Below, piece by piece: positions 1-11,795 of a DNA stretch of 64,000 nt (its first letter is position 1; each line of letters opens with the position of its first letter). The stretch is from Lingula anatina (lineage: Eukaryota; Brachiopoda; Lingulata; Lingulida; Lingulidae), in contig NW_019775739.1 in assembly GCF_001039355.2 (NCBI RefSeq), positions 72,064-136,063 of the forward strand, read 5' to 3'. Under the pieces are notes generated by a model. The model searched no databases and had not been told where the DNA came from. It saw only the letters and a program-made list of their open reading frames with translations. The position numbers and the translations under genes are program-made.

Positions 1-321
1 GCCAACCTAACGGCATCACGCGTCTTCTCAGATATAGGTGGCGTCAACCTGGGCTGACGTCCGACTTATGACTACAGGTGCATAAAGCAGCTGCTTTAAA
101 AAATTAACGCTTTAAGACTGCTGGAAGTTATATTTCTTTTATGAGCAGATAAAAAATACATGTATATCAGAGCATGTATTCCAGCCACATAAATCCGTAA
201 GCGAGTTCTTTCATTGCCTTGCTTCACCTCAATTCAATCTTCCAGGACCTGTTCCAAACGGCACTGCAAACAACTTTTGACAATGCGTTGGCGCCAATGA
301 TCAAAGTCAAAATTAACCTAC

Positions 322-2103
322 CTCAATTCTTTCGTCACACCTGGTGTCAGGATCACCTTCGAGAGAGGTGTGTCTCCCGTCTTCTTCAAGCGCAACATGA
401 GAATGCCTGTTTGTATCTCTGTGTATTTTCAGGCGAGACGGCACCCGGGGCTCGGTACCATGGGGTTTCCAACCATCATGCACATTGTTCCAGGGGCAGT
501 TATGGGGTTGCAGTCTTTGTGGACGGCCATTTGATGGACTTTCTCTCTTGAAGGGTTGCACTGACCAATCCTGAAGTCTGGACGCAGGTGTGAACGCTCG
601 AGAGTGCTCTATGGGGTGTCCTAAATGGTTTCTTGAACCAGCAGGGGTCTGCGGCGTCCTTTTTGGTGACACGACATTTCGATGTCCAAGAAGCGACGTA
701 CGGGGCGTGGGGTCAGTGGTATGATCTTCTTGAGCCCGTAGTCTAAGCCGGCCACTACAACACACTGGAGTACCAAGACGATGGGTTTCAACCCCTGTCC
801 GTGAATTATTTAGCATTCTGTCATTTAACCTAGGCAGTGAGTGTGTCGTCTTCATAGATTCCCGAAAAACAGCGCGATGTCGCCTGTCACGCCATATATG
901 AATGGCGTCCATTTTATACCAACTCGCCTCCTCCCCACTATTTTCTTCCTTGTCTTAAGATCTGACAGTTAAATCAGGAAATACATCGAGTGGGCCTCTT
1001 TGAACCAAAAGTGGCCCGCGTCTTGTCCATGTACATTATAATTGCATCTGACATTTATTGAAAGTTTAGTACGCGAGCACTTTGTTTAGGATATCTCGAT
1101 AGAATCGTGCACTTTTGCAAACGTTGGCAATAACATCACGTCATGCGTCACATTTCAGGCATAGCCTCTTGTTTCCATTACTGCCTTCGAATTCTGACAC
1201 TAAAATTACAGATTCTTGAACTGCCGACACCAGGCGCCTTGAACTCTTGCAGAACTTTGCCTAATCAACTTTGTTTCAGCAGATGATTTGTTTTTCCGTT
1301 TTGACATGCGGCGTAACAGCAAAACATCTTTCATATCAAATTGAACAAAATAAACAAGTACCACTTGACTGTCAGTCTTTAGTGTGGGAATATTTCACAA
1401 GTTATGATAGTCTTTGAACAGAGCACCCCTCCCCCTTTAAAAATCTCTGGGTGATTAATTCATAATTTCATTATTTTTCCTTAACTGGTGAACTGCGTTA
1501 CTTGGTGTTCATGGTTGATTGCAATCCACGCTACAAAGTGTACGGGGAGTATTTGGTTATCCGAGGCTATTGGTGATTTATTACCCCATATATCGTACAC
1601 ATTTTGTTCTACATCGTCACATCGCAATTTGTTTAATGTACGTAAATGTTCCTTAATGTTTGTCAGATGCACTTCTGTATATAAATGGGTGGCTTGAAGT
1701 TTTAACTTAATACTTTAAATACTTCTAATTTTTTTGTCCAAATGCGTTTCGTTACGTTTCATGTAGTGATTAATGTGATAACATAAACATAAAAAATATC
1801 TAAATGATAATTATAACATAAAGCATAGAGTATCAACTCCCCTCTTTTTTTTTTCAAGCCATGTTTGTAGAGCAAATGAGGCCCAGTTCAGACCTGGTTA
1901 GTAGAGCTTTGATACAAATAAATGTGGATATTCTTTTGCCGATTTTTCATCCCCTAGAGTCAGATTTGACGCCCACTCTCTTCATATAACCTTTTGATCT
2001 GTAGGTGTTTATACAGGAGGTGGGCAATGACCTGTCAGCACTTTTTTTTTTTTTTTTTTTGATTCTGCGACGTGGTGAACGTTTTGGAATTTGATGTAAA
2101 TTA

Positions 2104-2144
<41 letters not shown>

Positions 2145-4550
2145 AAGTTGGTTTACTCTGCGGATTAAATCAACCAAAACAGGGATACTTACCGGTTTGT
2201 GATTGGCAACTTCCGCTTTGTTCCAAAGCCTGCGCCTTGACAGTTTGGGGAGCAGTAGATGAGGAAGATGAGTCGGACTGTTGCGAATAGAAGCTGCCCC
2301 ATCCTTATGTCGCTCTGTCGTCCCTGCCACTCGGCGGCTGAAATTAAAGAAAAATATATACACATAAAAAGAACTGGAAATGAATGGTATTGGAAGATGT
2401 TACATGGATGAACGCGTATTTCAACACCAGAGTAAGTAGTGTATTGCGTGTTTGTATGAAAGACACAATATTTTTGATGACAGGTCCCCGACAAGGGTTT
2501 ACAACTATACGGGTAAGACCGTGACCAAAATACCTAAAACAGAAAACGAAACTTGTAAAAGCGCAAACAAAAGCGGGGTTCTAAAATAACCCAAAAATAA
2601 AAGCTCAACTTTGCATATTATCACGAAACAAAAAGCTACGCAGGAATGCGTGGCGCACCCTTCACCAAAAAAAAAACAGACTATTTTAGGCAGTTTATAG
2701 ATCTATCAATATTTAACATACATCATGGATTGTTTCTCCGAAAAAGATGGCCTCCGTGCAGTGCGATGTTTCTGTACATGGCCTGTTAATTTCGTGTCTC
2801 GGATACGTAATCGCAGCAGACGATCCTCAATTGCTTTAAGTCTCCTCTCACTCTTCTTGCCGGGTTTGTACAGACAATCAATGCACTGCGATCCTCGAAT
2901 TAGCCACATCTCTGAACGAGTCGCTGCGTATTCCTTCATCCGCGTGATAGGTGTGTCCTCACTGTGGGGGCTTGTAAAATGTTGTAATTGACTCTAACCA
3001 TTTTAACGCGTTGGTTACAGACATACAGTGAGTGTACAACAGAAGTCTTTTGTCTGTGGTAGAATGATTTCCTCGGCTGTCATTCAATCTGTGTCTCAGC
3101 CTTCACTGAAACTATCAGAATTTTAAGAAACATAACCGACCCTGATCGAGGTCTCACCACAGGCTGCGTTCAATGTTTTTAGGAAGACCGATAGATAAAC
3201 ACATATCTTGCATTCTCCGTATGACGTGTCTCATCTGCAGATACAACCTTATCACTACTGAGGGTAGTGGTTTTGGTTTCACCGCACGTAACGCCCTCCG
3301 CGTAAAGACTTCAGACCAACGTGTCGCTCTCGAGGATGACAGGGCGTCAGGCGCGCGGAATCGGGCCATGAAGGCTACTTTAATTACGTGCACACGTTGA
3401 CAGAAATGTGAGAGATTTATGTAAAAAATTATAAATGATTGTAGCAATGTGGCAATCAAGCAAAGAAATTTTCGTTGCAAAAAAGTTCTATGTGCTGGAA
3501 TTAAGATTGGTCAAATTGAGTGCTTCAAGTTTTAAAAATCTATACAGATAAAATATTCTTCTAATGGTTGTATTGAAATTTGACTTTCCAGCAGCTTAAT
3601 TGTTTATAAACTTTGACTTAATTCTGGGTCAAGTACGTGCAGAACGGTGGACGCACGACTATTCAGCGTCTATATGCATCATGAAAGATAAACAAAATGT
3701 AACATATGGTGTTTGCAAAAAGTGTCCTTAAATTTTGTTTAAATCTTCACCTCCTTGATTTGGCCTCACCGGGACGCATGTGTACATTAAATTTAAGCTT
3801 CACTTAGACTAGTCTTGTTCATTTAGAAAGATGGTTTAAAATGATAAAATATAAATCCGGTAGCGTCCATGAACTATTTAAAAAAAGAAAGAAGAGGTTT
3901 ATTTTTTAATGTTATTTACTTGTACTGTCAAAAACAAAATTAACCAAAACGATTTCATTTCCTTATTTGTCTCATGACTTGCACCACCTTCACTTCTTTT
4001 TTTCTAATTTTCGCACAGCTAAGACCCCGTCTTCTTAGTTATTGCTGTCTACTATCGAAGCAGATTTAAACGCACAAAACAATACAAATAGAATTTGCTT
4101 CAAAAGTCTAATTTGTCCCTTCAGCACTGACTCCCTTTTGTAACAGTTTAGTATTACAAAACTAACTGTTGCGGATCAGAAATCATCATCCTCTGATCAC
4201 ATATCGTATAACCATAGCAACCTCAAAGCAAACGCGGTTTTTGGCGGCCAGCATCAGGCTCCAAAATCACTGACCGCTGACTGCAGGTCATCAGGCGTGA
4301 ACCCCAACCGTTGGATCCGACTCATTAGTCAATTTGCCCCGAAATTAGTGCGGTTTTGTTACCCGCAAAAAACGGCATGTGGTTCTCAAAAATTGACAGC
4401 TTTGGTGGAACTCTCCGATATCTCACGATTGGAAAATGTACAGAGTCAGTTTCCCCGAGCAACTGATGAATACAACTGGTGCACGACGTCTGTACCAATT
4501 AACTACTGTATCTGCAAACTATTACGCAATCTTTGTAGTGTCATTTTGAC

Positions 4551-4602
<52 letters not shown>

Positions 4603-6700
4603 GAAAACTTGGTCTATGGACTTTCGACATCTTCCCGCCTTTCTCGTTTTCAATTCATGGGATTATAAATAACGAAAAAAAGTTTAAATTGTGTTAACTC
4701 TTTTTTCTTTGTCTTTGTTTTTGCGGGCAATCAGTACACACTACATCACAAAGTTAATTATAAGTTTCTGGTCTATTAGATTTCCTTGCACATCAAATAT
4801 CGCAACCAACACGTATTACGCCTCCCCCCAAACAACACAAAGTCCTTGTCATCGAGGATTTTCTGTCATATTCGAATAACTGCATTTGTGTAGTTTAATG
4901 AAAATCTCCAACTTTACTGTGGGTAGGCGTGAAAGCTCTTAATCGCTCCACTTAAGCCAGAGAACTGGTATTTGGTTCTGATATTTGATGACCTCAGTAT
5001 TTTTATCGAAGGTGTCTCACATGTAACGTATATTTGAGAAAGTTCCCACATTTTGTTCAACAGATATTTGATACATGCGTACATCCGTAGACACGCATCC
5101 AACGTAAAGCCACATAATTCACCTAGCCTCTATGTCATATGACAGCCAATATATATTGTCAATGATATCATACCGAATAGACATTAATCAGTATCTGTTT
5201 ACATAATAACGTCGTCAGGATTTAAAAAGAGTCACAGCAGGGACGAACAGGTGCTTGACGACAGGTAACAACAGCAGGAAGCTGTGTCATCACAGTAAGC
5301 TAATACAAGAGGGCCGTCAACGAAGTATTCTGTGTTCATTTATGAGGGTAGGGAATACCTTCTGCGTTTCGACTGATTGGCCTTATTTTTCAAGCATGAT
5401 GCGTTATTTGAGCCTAATATTCTGCACGCGATTCAGGAATTCTTGGTGATTGACCTGAATATATCTTGGTGATTGGTGATTGAGCTGCTTTAATCTTGGT
5501 GTTTGGTGTTTAAGGAGGGGGGGGGGGGGTCCCTACCCTCATTTATTAACTACTCCCATTTTGTGCGTACGTGCCTCTTGCATGAAAGTGTCAGGCAGAA
5601 TCTGATGGAAGAGAAGGACGAATGGCAACATCATGGCTGAAGTAGTGTTTAATCCTTATCATATTTTCACACAAAATTTGATATCTTCCTCCATTTTTAC
5701 ATGAATTAAAACTTAAATATTCACCAACTCATTGTGTAAAAGGAATGATTTATGGGGGGGGGGGGGGCAGGGGGGGGGAAGGGATATAAAACTTAAAACG
5801 TACAAACCCAGAAGAGGTAAGACCGTGAAATTAAAATTGTACATAATACCTGCATGTCGTACGTTTTGTACATATGGTACATGCCCGTGCTTCTTTCACA
5901 TCTGTTGCTGTGTAAATTACAGTGCGTACACTGACTGTAGATGCAGTAATAAACTCGGGTTCGCTAATTTCCCCCTGGCATTTGTCATTTTGATGAATTG
6001 CAAAACAATTCAAAGTATGCGTGTATAATAACTAAATCGTGATTTAGATCTATGAGCTGATGTTGATTGTTAAAGCATGGTGTTAAGGAATTGCTTACCA
6101 TTTGTATGTGTCCTCCCTGTGCCCGCGTCTGAGACGCATCTTCTTCTCATCTGATTCTACCCCGGGGTCGTTCCCCGAAGCGCATGACCCGGGGGTACAC
6201 CTGGGACTCCATTCCCAGGGGCTGCTCCCTGGGGTGGAGTTTTGACTATGGTGTGGGGTACACCCGGGCGTGGCCCGAGAACGAGGGGTTGAGCTATTGG
6301 AACTTGGAGAACTTCCCAGAGATTGGCTCAAAGATGGCAGGCGTCTGTTGAGCATGGCCTTTCTCAAATAGATCGCAGCGTCTTGGTTCCTATGGTCCAA
6401 AGATACTCGGGACAGTAGATTTTTGGTGTCCCTAACTTTTTCTGTCAGTTGAGAGAAGCTTTTCAGCTGAGATCTTTTAGCTATCGAATCCGCTCGCGGT
6501 CGTAAGATCCCTTCCGTCATTTTTAGATTTTGAGCATTAAGAATCTCCATTCTTTTTGTCTCATTTATCCTGTTCACTTTCGCCACAGAACCCACCCAGC
6601 GATCCAAGGCGGCACTTTGATGTTTCTGCGCAGACGACAGCGACTTGGGTCGTCTGCCTGGGAAATAAACCTGTTTCTGCGGGCCTGTATAGATATTCAT
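322..6700 (-). CDS. unrecognised basic, Ser/Pro-rich protein (partial, multi-exon)
   Basis: No family recognised. Proposed exons, in transcript order: 6700-6099, 2961-2722, 2337-2193 and about 948-322. Exon 1 starts at an ATG with an in-frame TAA 30 bases upstream and ends TG|GTAAGC (2 bases left over). Exon 2 follows a CCCACAG acceptor, takes 1 base and ends AT|GTATGT. Exon 3 follows TTTAATTTCAG and ends CCG|GTAAGT in phase 0. Exon 4 stays open for about 200 codons and ends GAG|GTAGGT, so the gene continues off the left edge. Phases agree across the first two joins; the acceptor of the last exon is weak. The protein is Arg/Lys/Ser/Pro-rich, with a Ser/Thr/Pro stretch near residues 130-180 and no signal peptide, membrane segment or known motif. 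These exons are clearly GC-richer than their surroundings. A further exon (3369-3158) may be included in some transcripts. Confidence 0.5.
1000..2190. other. intron-like AT-rich DNA with poly-T and (GA)n
   Basis: This lies between the last two proposed exons of the left-end gene. It holds a poly-T run near 2041-2060 and a (GA)n microsatellite at 2107-2141. Nothing else was seen. Confidence 0.5.
3158..3369 (-). CDS. candidate alternative exon of the left-end gene
   Basis: This is an open, GC-rich stretch of 70 codons starting with ATGGCC and ending CTGTG|GTGAGA with 2 bases left over, which matches the acceptor of the exon at 2961. Its own upstream acceptors (AAAG and GTAG just 5' of the ATG) are in phase 1, so it cannot be spliced directly from the exon ending at 6099. 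It may be an alternative first exon, or need another exon not seen. The product is basic, with runs of Arg and Met, and resembles the rest of that gene only in composition. Confidence 0.35.
4552..4600 (+). repeat. long poly-T homopolymer
   Basis: About 49 consecutive T residues, seen directly. It could be the A-tail of a retroposed element on the minus strand, but no element body is recognisable beside it. Confidence 0.9.
5754..5778 (+). repeat. paired poly-G runs (G-quadruplex-prone)
   Basis: Two G runs of about 14 and 9 residues are separated by CA. A similar run lies about 240 bases upstream (near 5516-5530). Such tracts can fold as G-quadruplexes; no function is claimed. Confidence 0.8.
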
Positions 6701-8160
6701 ATCCACGGGTCCTGCCTTGTTTACAGGCGGTTACTCAGCAACTGGAAGAAATAATGGAATAACGTGCCATGTTTTACATCAATTACAATGATTTAATAAC
6801 AGTAGCCACGCCATAGCGTCCATTCCGGACGCTGCATCACCTGCCAAGAATGGTTAAAACTCACCATTTCGCTATTGCACTTGTGACTGTTGTGGTGTTT
6901 ATTTTTCCGTGCATTCTTGCGTTCATTTATTCAACTGTTGCTATCATGGCGTTCACGCGTTAGAATAAGCGGTGGTCAGTTGAATGTTATTTTTGCCATA
7001 TTAGTTGGAACACTTACTACGTAACTAACTCACCGTGCAACTGTACTCCAGGTTGACACAACCCATGCGCCTTTGCCGCCTGCTCTGTATTGTTGTTTGT
7101 CTGACTGGATGTGTGTACGTATATACCTGTTTATCTTTCTATTTATTTTTCTTTCTTTTCATCTTGTGCGGTACACATAGAAGACTCTCCTTTGATTTAT
7201 TTATCACGTTCATGAAAAACAAAGTTGGAGATGAAGTGAAATAAAAACTTTGTCTATGTTTGTCTAGCTGCCCATTCCTCTCGTTTTGACTTATCTCAGT
7301 CTTCATAAATGGGCGACTCACTTATTATCTTTTTTTTTTCTTAATAATTGTAACTGTTAAAGGCAAAGGTTTATTTCCCTCAGAGTTATAACAACCTTGC
7401 CTTTCACAGCTCTATGGCATTCTCTGTTTGGTCTGTTTGAAACAGACGTCTAGCGTACTTTCCTCTTAGTTCTATTCATATTCCTGTGTGAAAGCAATCA
7501 GAAAAAAGTTTCTCAGGATGTCAGGAAGGTATCTGTAGTTAATAATAGCGTCAGGGATGACAATTCAGTAAACGTGAGGTGGTAGGAAAGAAAGACCGAG
7601 AGAGAGAGAGAGAGAGAGAGAGAAGCGAGCAAACAAGCAGCGTCTTTAGAAAATACAAAGAGGAAATAAATCGTGTTAGAAGAAATTAAATATAGATTTG
7701 CACATAAAGGGCGAGAGTACTTGTGACACGATTTGACCGTAGTTAGGCTGCTAGCATTCACTGCATTTTCACAAAATCTCTTTTTTATTTAGATAAATTA
7801 GAAAACTAAAGAAATGATAATAAACTTTAAAATGAAGTCGTATTTAATGCAAATAAAGCTGATTCCCCGTTAACTGTAATTTCATTGCGTCATGTGTACT
7901 AATTTAATTCTTTATATTTTAGCCTTTTAGATTTTTGGTTTATAAAGTAAATGCAAGAGTAACATACTCACGTTGTCTTGCAGTTGACCCTTTAGCGGTG
8001 ACCAAGGAAAATGAATGATCTGAAAAAAATATGAATAGATAAATAAACAGAGTGACAAAAATTAAGATATTTGCATTTCAGTATTCTTCGCAGTCAAAAA
8101 GTTTCAATAATACCAATAAACACAACTAAATGGGAAATATTTGAATTTAAGCAATATGCA

Positions 8161-8205
8161 ATTTAAGCTATAAGAATTTAGGGTCTAAATTCTCATAGCT
8201 TAAAT
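8161..8205. repeat. short perfect-type hairpin
   Basis: Two 21-base arms in inverted orientation are separated by a 3-base loop (8182-8184). The arms differ at one position only (A versus G, so one strand can still form a wobble pair). No transcription signal is visible around it. Confidence 0.7.
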
Positions 8206-8798
8206 ATCGGACAAACTCTGACTACTGTGCTTGTTCGAGAGTCATATATGAACATCGTTCAGTTTTTACAATCTGTCTCTAATCAGGCGGCTGGTAATGT
8301 GATGTTTCAATCTGTGTGATCAGGTAATAAAATTCGCTTTTCTGTTTTCTAAATCAGAAATATCAATAGCCCCTTTTCCGGCATCAAAGGAAGTCCGGGT
8401 ATTTTGCCGAAGCGACGTATATATTCGATTAGCCGATGTATGAATACGGATTTTTTTATCCTCATGAAAGAGAACATACAAGTACAGTTCGACAAACTAC
8501 TTACTCAACGTGAACCCTCTAGATTGATAAAACTATGTACATTTTTACTCACAAGAAAGAAAGTTCTCTGTCTCGTGACAGCAACAGCGTCTAGTCAGCA
8601 AACAAATGCCACATGCAACGCCACGTGTTACATTATACCAGTGAGAAAAAAGATGTTTTGTGTATGATTGGGTGCAATTATTGCTTCTCTCCATTTTTTC
8701 TTTCTTTTTTTCGATTGTTTTAGACCATGCTCGTTAACTGGCAGTCGGTGTGAATTATACCAAGTATTATAAGCACAGCACAGAGTCGGGCGCACACG

Positions 8799-8829
8799 GT
8801 GGGATATCCGCTGAGCTACCCGCCTCGCC
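8799..8829 (-). repeat. possible tRNA-derived SINE head
   Basis: The minus strand reads GGGTAGCTCAGCGGAT, a good match to the internal A-box of tRNA genes. No B-box (GGTTCRANNCC) or cloverleaf follows, so this is not a tRNA gene. It is either a decayed SINE head or chance. Confidence 0.25.
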
Positions 8830-9444
8830 AAGACTTCGGATGTAATTTTCGTACTCAAGTCGACTTCATATACTACAGATACACGATACGTCTACTTATG
8901 CAACCGCAGAGACAAAAAATATATCAAACAGACAATCCGATCCTTCTGAAACTGATACTTCAGCTTGTAATTCACCGAGTACGTGGGACTTCTCAAACAG
9001 ATATAAAACACTTGACTTCAAACCAAAGCTGACTTACAAAAACTTTGAATGATCATAACTAGTCCATTAGTCTCAGCTGCATTTATCCAGACCCCGATAA
9101 AAAGCGATTTACAACTTGACGCAAAGCCCCAGTGTAGATACTGAAAAGGGAGACTGTTTTCCACAAAAATATCCAAGAATTTAAAACAAATAGCTAACGT
9201 CTTTTCAATGTTTACAAATGTTGCAACATTTTTTTTTTGAATGGTGAAGTTTCCGCCTTGTTCACAACCGTGAATTCCAGACAAAAATAAATCTTAAACG
9301 TTGACTCAAGTAATTTTATCTTCTGCCTTTTTCGCTATATTTTTTCATCTTAAAATCTAGACTATTATCTTCAGACTTAAAAATGATCAGCACTTTTTTC
9401 AACAAAGTAACATAAATTATTTTACACACTAGAGAGTCCCTTAC

Positions 9445-9613
9445 CTTGACTTACGACCTTCACAATTTCTGACACGCTTTTCGAGTAATTTGTTCTGAAA
9501 AACGCACACCTGATGTCGTTAATGAGGACGTCGTGCGTCCCACGTACATACAGTAGTGCTGTCATATTTTCAGCAGTGAGACGAAGTCCACATCCGAGCA
9601 CTAAGATCACGAA
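9445..9613 (-). CDS. isolated candidate exon, product unknown
   Basis: An open frame of 56 codons lies between an acceptor (AACAAGAG) and a consensus donor (CAAG|GTAAGGG) on the minus strand. The peptide mixes hydrophobic and polar segments and matches nothing I know. No partner exon with a fitting phase was found nearby. Confidence 0.25.
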
Positions 9614-11486
9614 CTCTTGTTAGCGAGAGACAAAACGGTGGGTGGTGAAATTAGCGACATGAATATTTCATAATGCTTCTGATAATATTACTCCATAATA
9701 CCACTGATGAATTGCCCAATGTTCTTTTAGCGTATATCGTTTCATCCTAATTGTTATCCACATGCAGAGGAAGCATGTTCAACTGAAAACTGGCAGTCTG
9801 CCTCTCAGTTATCCCCCTTGCCCAACGATCCTTCATAGATACAGTATACTATAGGTGTATCTTTAATATATATTTTGGGTGAACTAGGGTGAACTAACAC
9901 GTACAGGTCAAGTAATACTAAAAGAAAAGTAAGACTAGAAGAATTGACGTTCTCTGTGTACGAAATAACTGTGGCAACAATAATCAAGTCGGAGGGCACA
10001 CAGCATGCGGTCCATGGGATTACCTTTGAAATCCAAACATCCATGACAAGGGCGTGACTTACTTGGGGTAATGCAATCAAAACTGATGAGTTTGCCGGCT
10101 AGATCGAACCATCTGGTGTGAACGCGTCCACCATGACCTTATCGGGCTCTAATATCTCCGTGTTATCATCCCCTGTCTTGTCAATGATGTGTATTTTAAT
10201 TAAAATGTACATCTACCTATAGAAATAAGGATAAAGATATTTTTGCTGATAGTCTAACTAAGCCTTGAGGACCCAAATAAACCCCATATATGCTTAATGA
10301 CAAAATAAATTACCCTACCTACCCGTCCTTAAGTAAATATTATTGCAAAACTGTCTTTTACCGCCATAGATTGATCATTCTTAATAGCCATATGATTTTT
10401 AGGTCAAATATTTTCTTCTCTTGTTGCTAGTGGTAACTCCCGCAAATAGCGACTTTGTTTGTTAAAAACAAATTCCATACTCGATGTATTTTTGACACCA
10501 ACACCGAGACTTATGATGTAGAATTCGTTGCCCGACCAGTTTGGAAATGTTTAACAGATTCAAACTTTCGAGAGTTTTTTTAAAATCAAAGCACACCTTT
10601 CTTGACAACGCAGTTCAGCTGTAGCCTTTTTTTTGTCACAGTTAACTAACAGCAAAGAGAACAGAAAGAAAGGCTTAAAGAAATCTGGTCACAAATGAGT
10701 TGCTACATGTATGACGGTCCCATTGACGATAAAAAGGCAATTTCTTGGTATCGAAATATTTTGTTTGTTTGTTAAATATGTAAACTTTCTCAGGTGATTG
10801 ATTTACGTTCACCAAAAAAATTTTAAATGAAGTTCTCACGTCCCAGACAATATGTATGAAGTGATGCGGAACAATTTTATGCATTAGCGAAATAAATTAA
10901 CACTATCATTAGAAATTTGAACAATTAATGTTCTGAGATAAGTGAAGCAGAAAAGGGGACACTTCTGGGAGAATACCATTAAGGGAATAGTTCGTGCTAA
11001 TATATATCTGGGGGGAAGAACCTCTAACAATATTGCCAAACTCAAAATTACAGTATTCTTACACGTGTCCATATACATTTATAAAGACAAATTATAGGCC
11101 TACGTCCACTATAACCACCAATAAAAAGCCAGAGCAAAGCCAAAAACTTCACTTGCGTTTTTTTTTTATAATGAAACATAAAGAAAGTGTGGTTGTGCTT
11201 TGAGGCCTGCATGAATTAAAAAAAAAAGGTGTCAATCGTCACCATTGGGAAAGAATGAGGGTTATATTTGTGAGGCACAAAATGACATTGTTACCATTAA
11301 CGACGCTCATTCACTGTCAAAATGTATCAACAAGAATTCCCCTTAAATGCACTAAATACCCAAGACGCTGTGTTTTATGTAAACATCTTAAGGTTACTGT
11401 GGGTCCTGAGGCAGGTCATTGACTCTAGATCGTTCCATTCACGAACCACATAGTAACAGGAAGTTTGTTTGTAAATTATGATTTGA

Positions 11487-11490
<4 letters not shown>

Positions 11491-11530
<40 letters not shown>
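11491..11530 (+). repeat. (GA)n microsatellite
   Basis: About 20 uninterrupted GA units. A second, slightly longer array lies at 11748-11792. Both are in non-coding DNA. Confidence 0.9.
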
Positions 11531-11534
<4 letters not shown>

Positions 11535-11745
11535 GTTAGATGCGCTGTTGAGAAGCATACAATCATTGAGATTACCACTATTTTAAAACGAAAATACATC
11601 TACCCTGCCAATAAGTTACGTTGGGCATTCGACCAACATATCAGTTACTGGTCGATTTTATGACAATGAACTTTTTGCGAATCGTATTACGTTTCTTATG
11701 TCTTCATTATGTGACAGTGCATCATCTGCATGTGTTTATAGTACG

Positions 11746-11747
<2 letters not shown>

Positions 11748-11792
<45 letters not shown>
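11748..11792 (+). repeat. (GA)n microsatellite
   Basis: About 22 GA units, followed by a decayed GA-rich tail. It inflates a spurious plus-strand open frame. Confidence 0.9.

Positions 11793-11795
<3 letters not shown>

Larger units (their letters stand above)
3500..6060. other. intron-like AT-rich stretch with homopolymer runs
   Basis: No supported exon was found. It contains an uninterrupted poly-T of about 49 bases (4552-4600) and two poly-G clusters, near 5516-5530 and 5754-5778. The short open frames here are fragmented or driven by homopolymers. Confidence 0.5.
6760..9440. other. intergenic stretch without a supported gene
   Basis: AT-rich, with a (GA)n at 7599-7622, a 45-base hairpin at 8161-8205 and a tRNA-like A-box at about 8799-8829. 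No open frame has convincing exon boundaries. Confidence 0.5.

Noticed and set aside
7513-7761. Minus-strand Ser/Leu-rich open frame
   Set aside because: Created by the (GA)n microsatellite read as alternating Ser-Leu codons; the same applies to similar frames near 2107, 11491 and 55869.
8799-8829. A second tRNA gene
   Set aside because: Only the A-box is present; there is no B-box, anticodon arm or acceptor stem.
10099-10172. Minus-strand candidate terminal exon (acidic, 24 codons and a stop)
   Set aside because: The acceptor is poor and no upstream exon with a matching phase was seen, so chance cannot be excluded.
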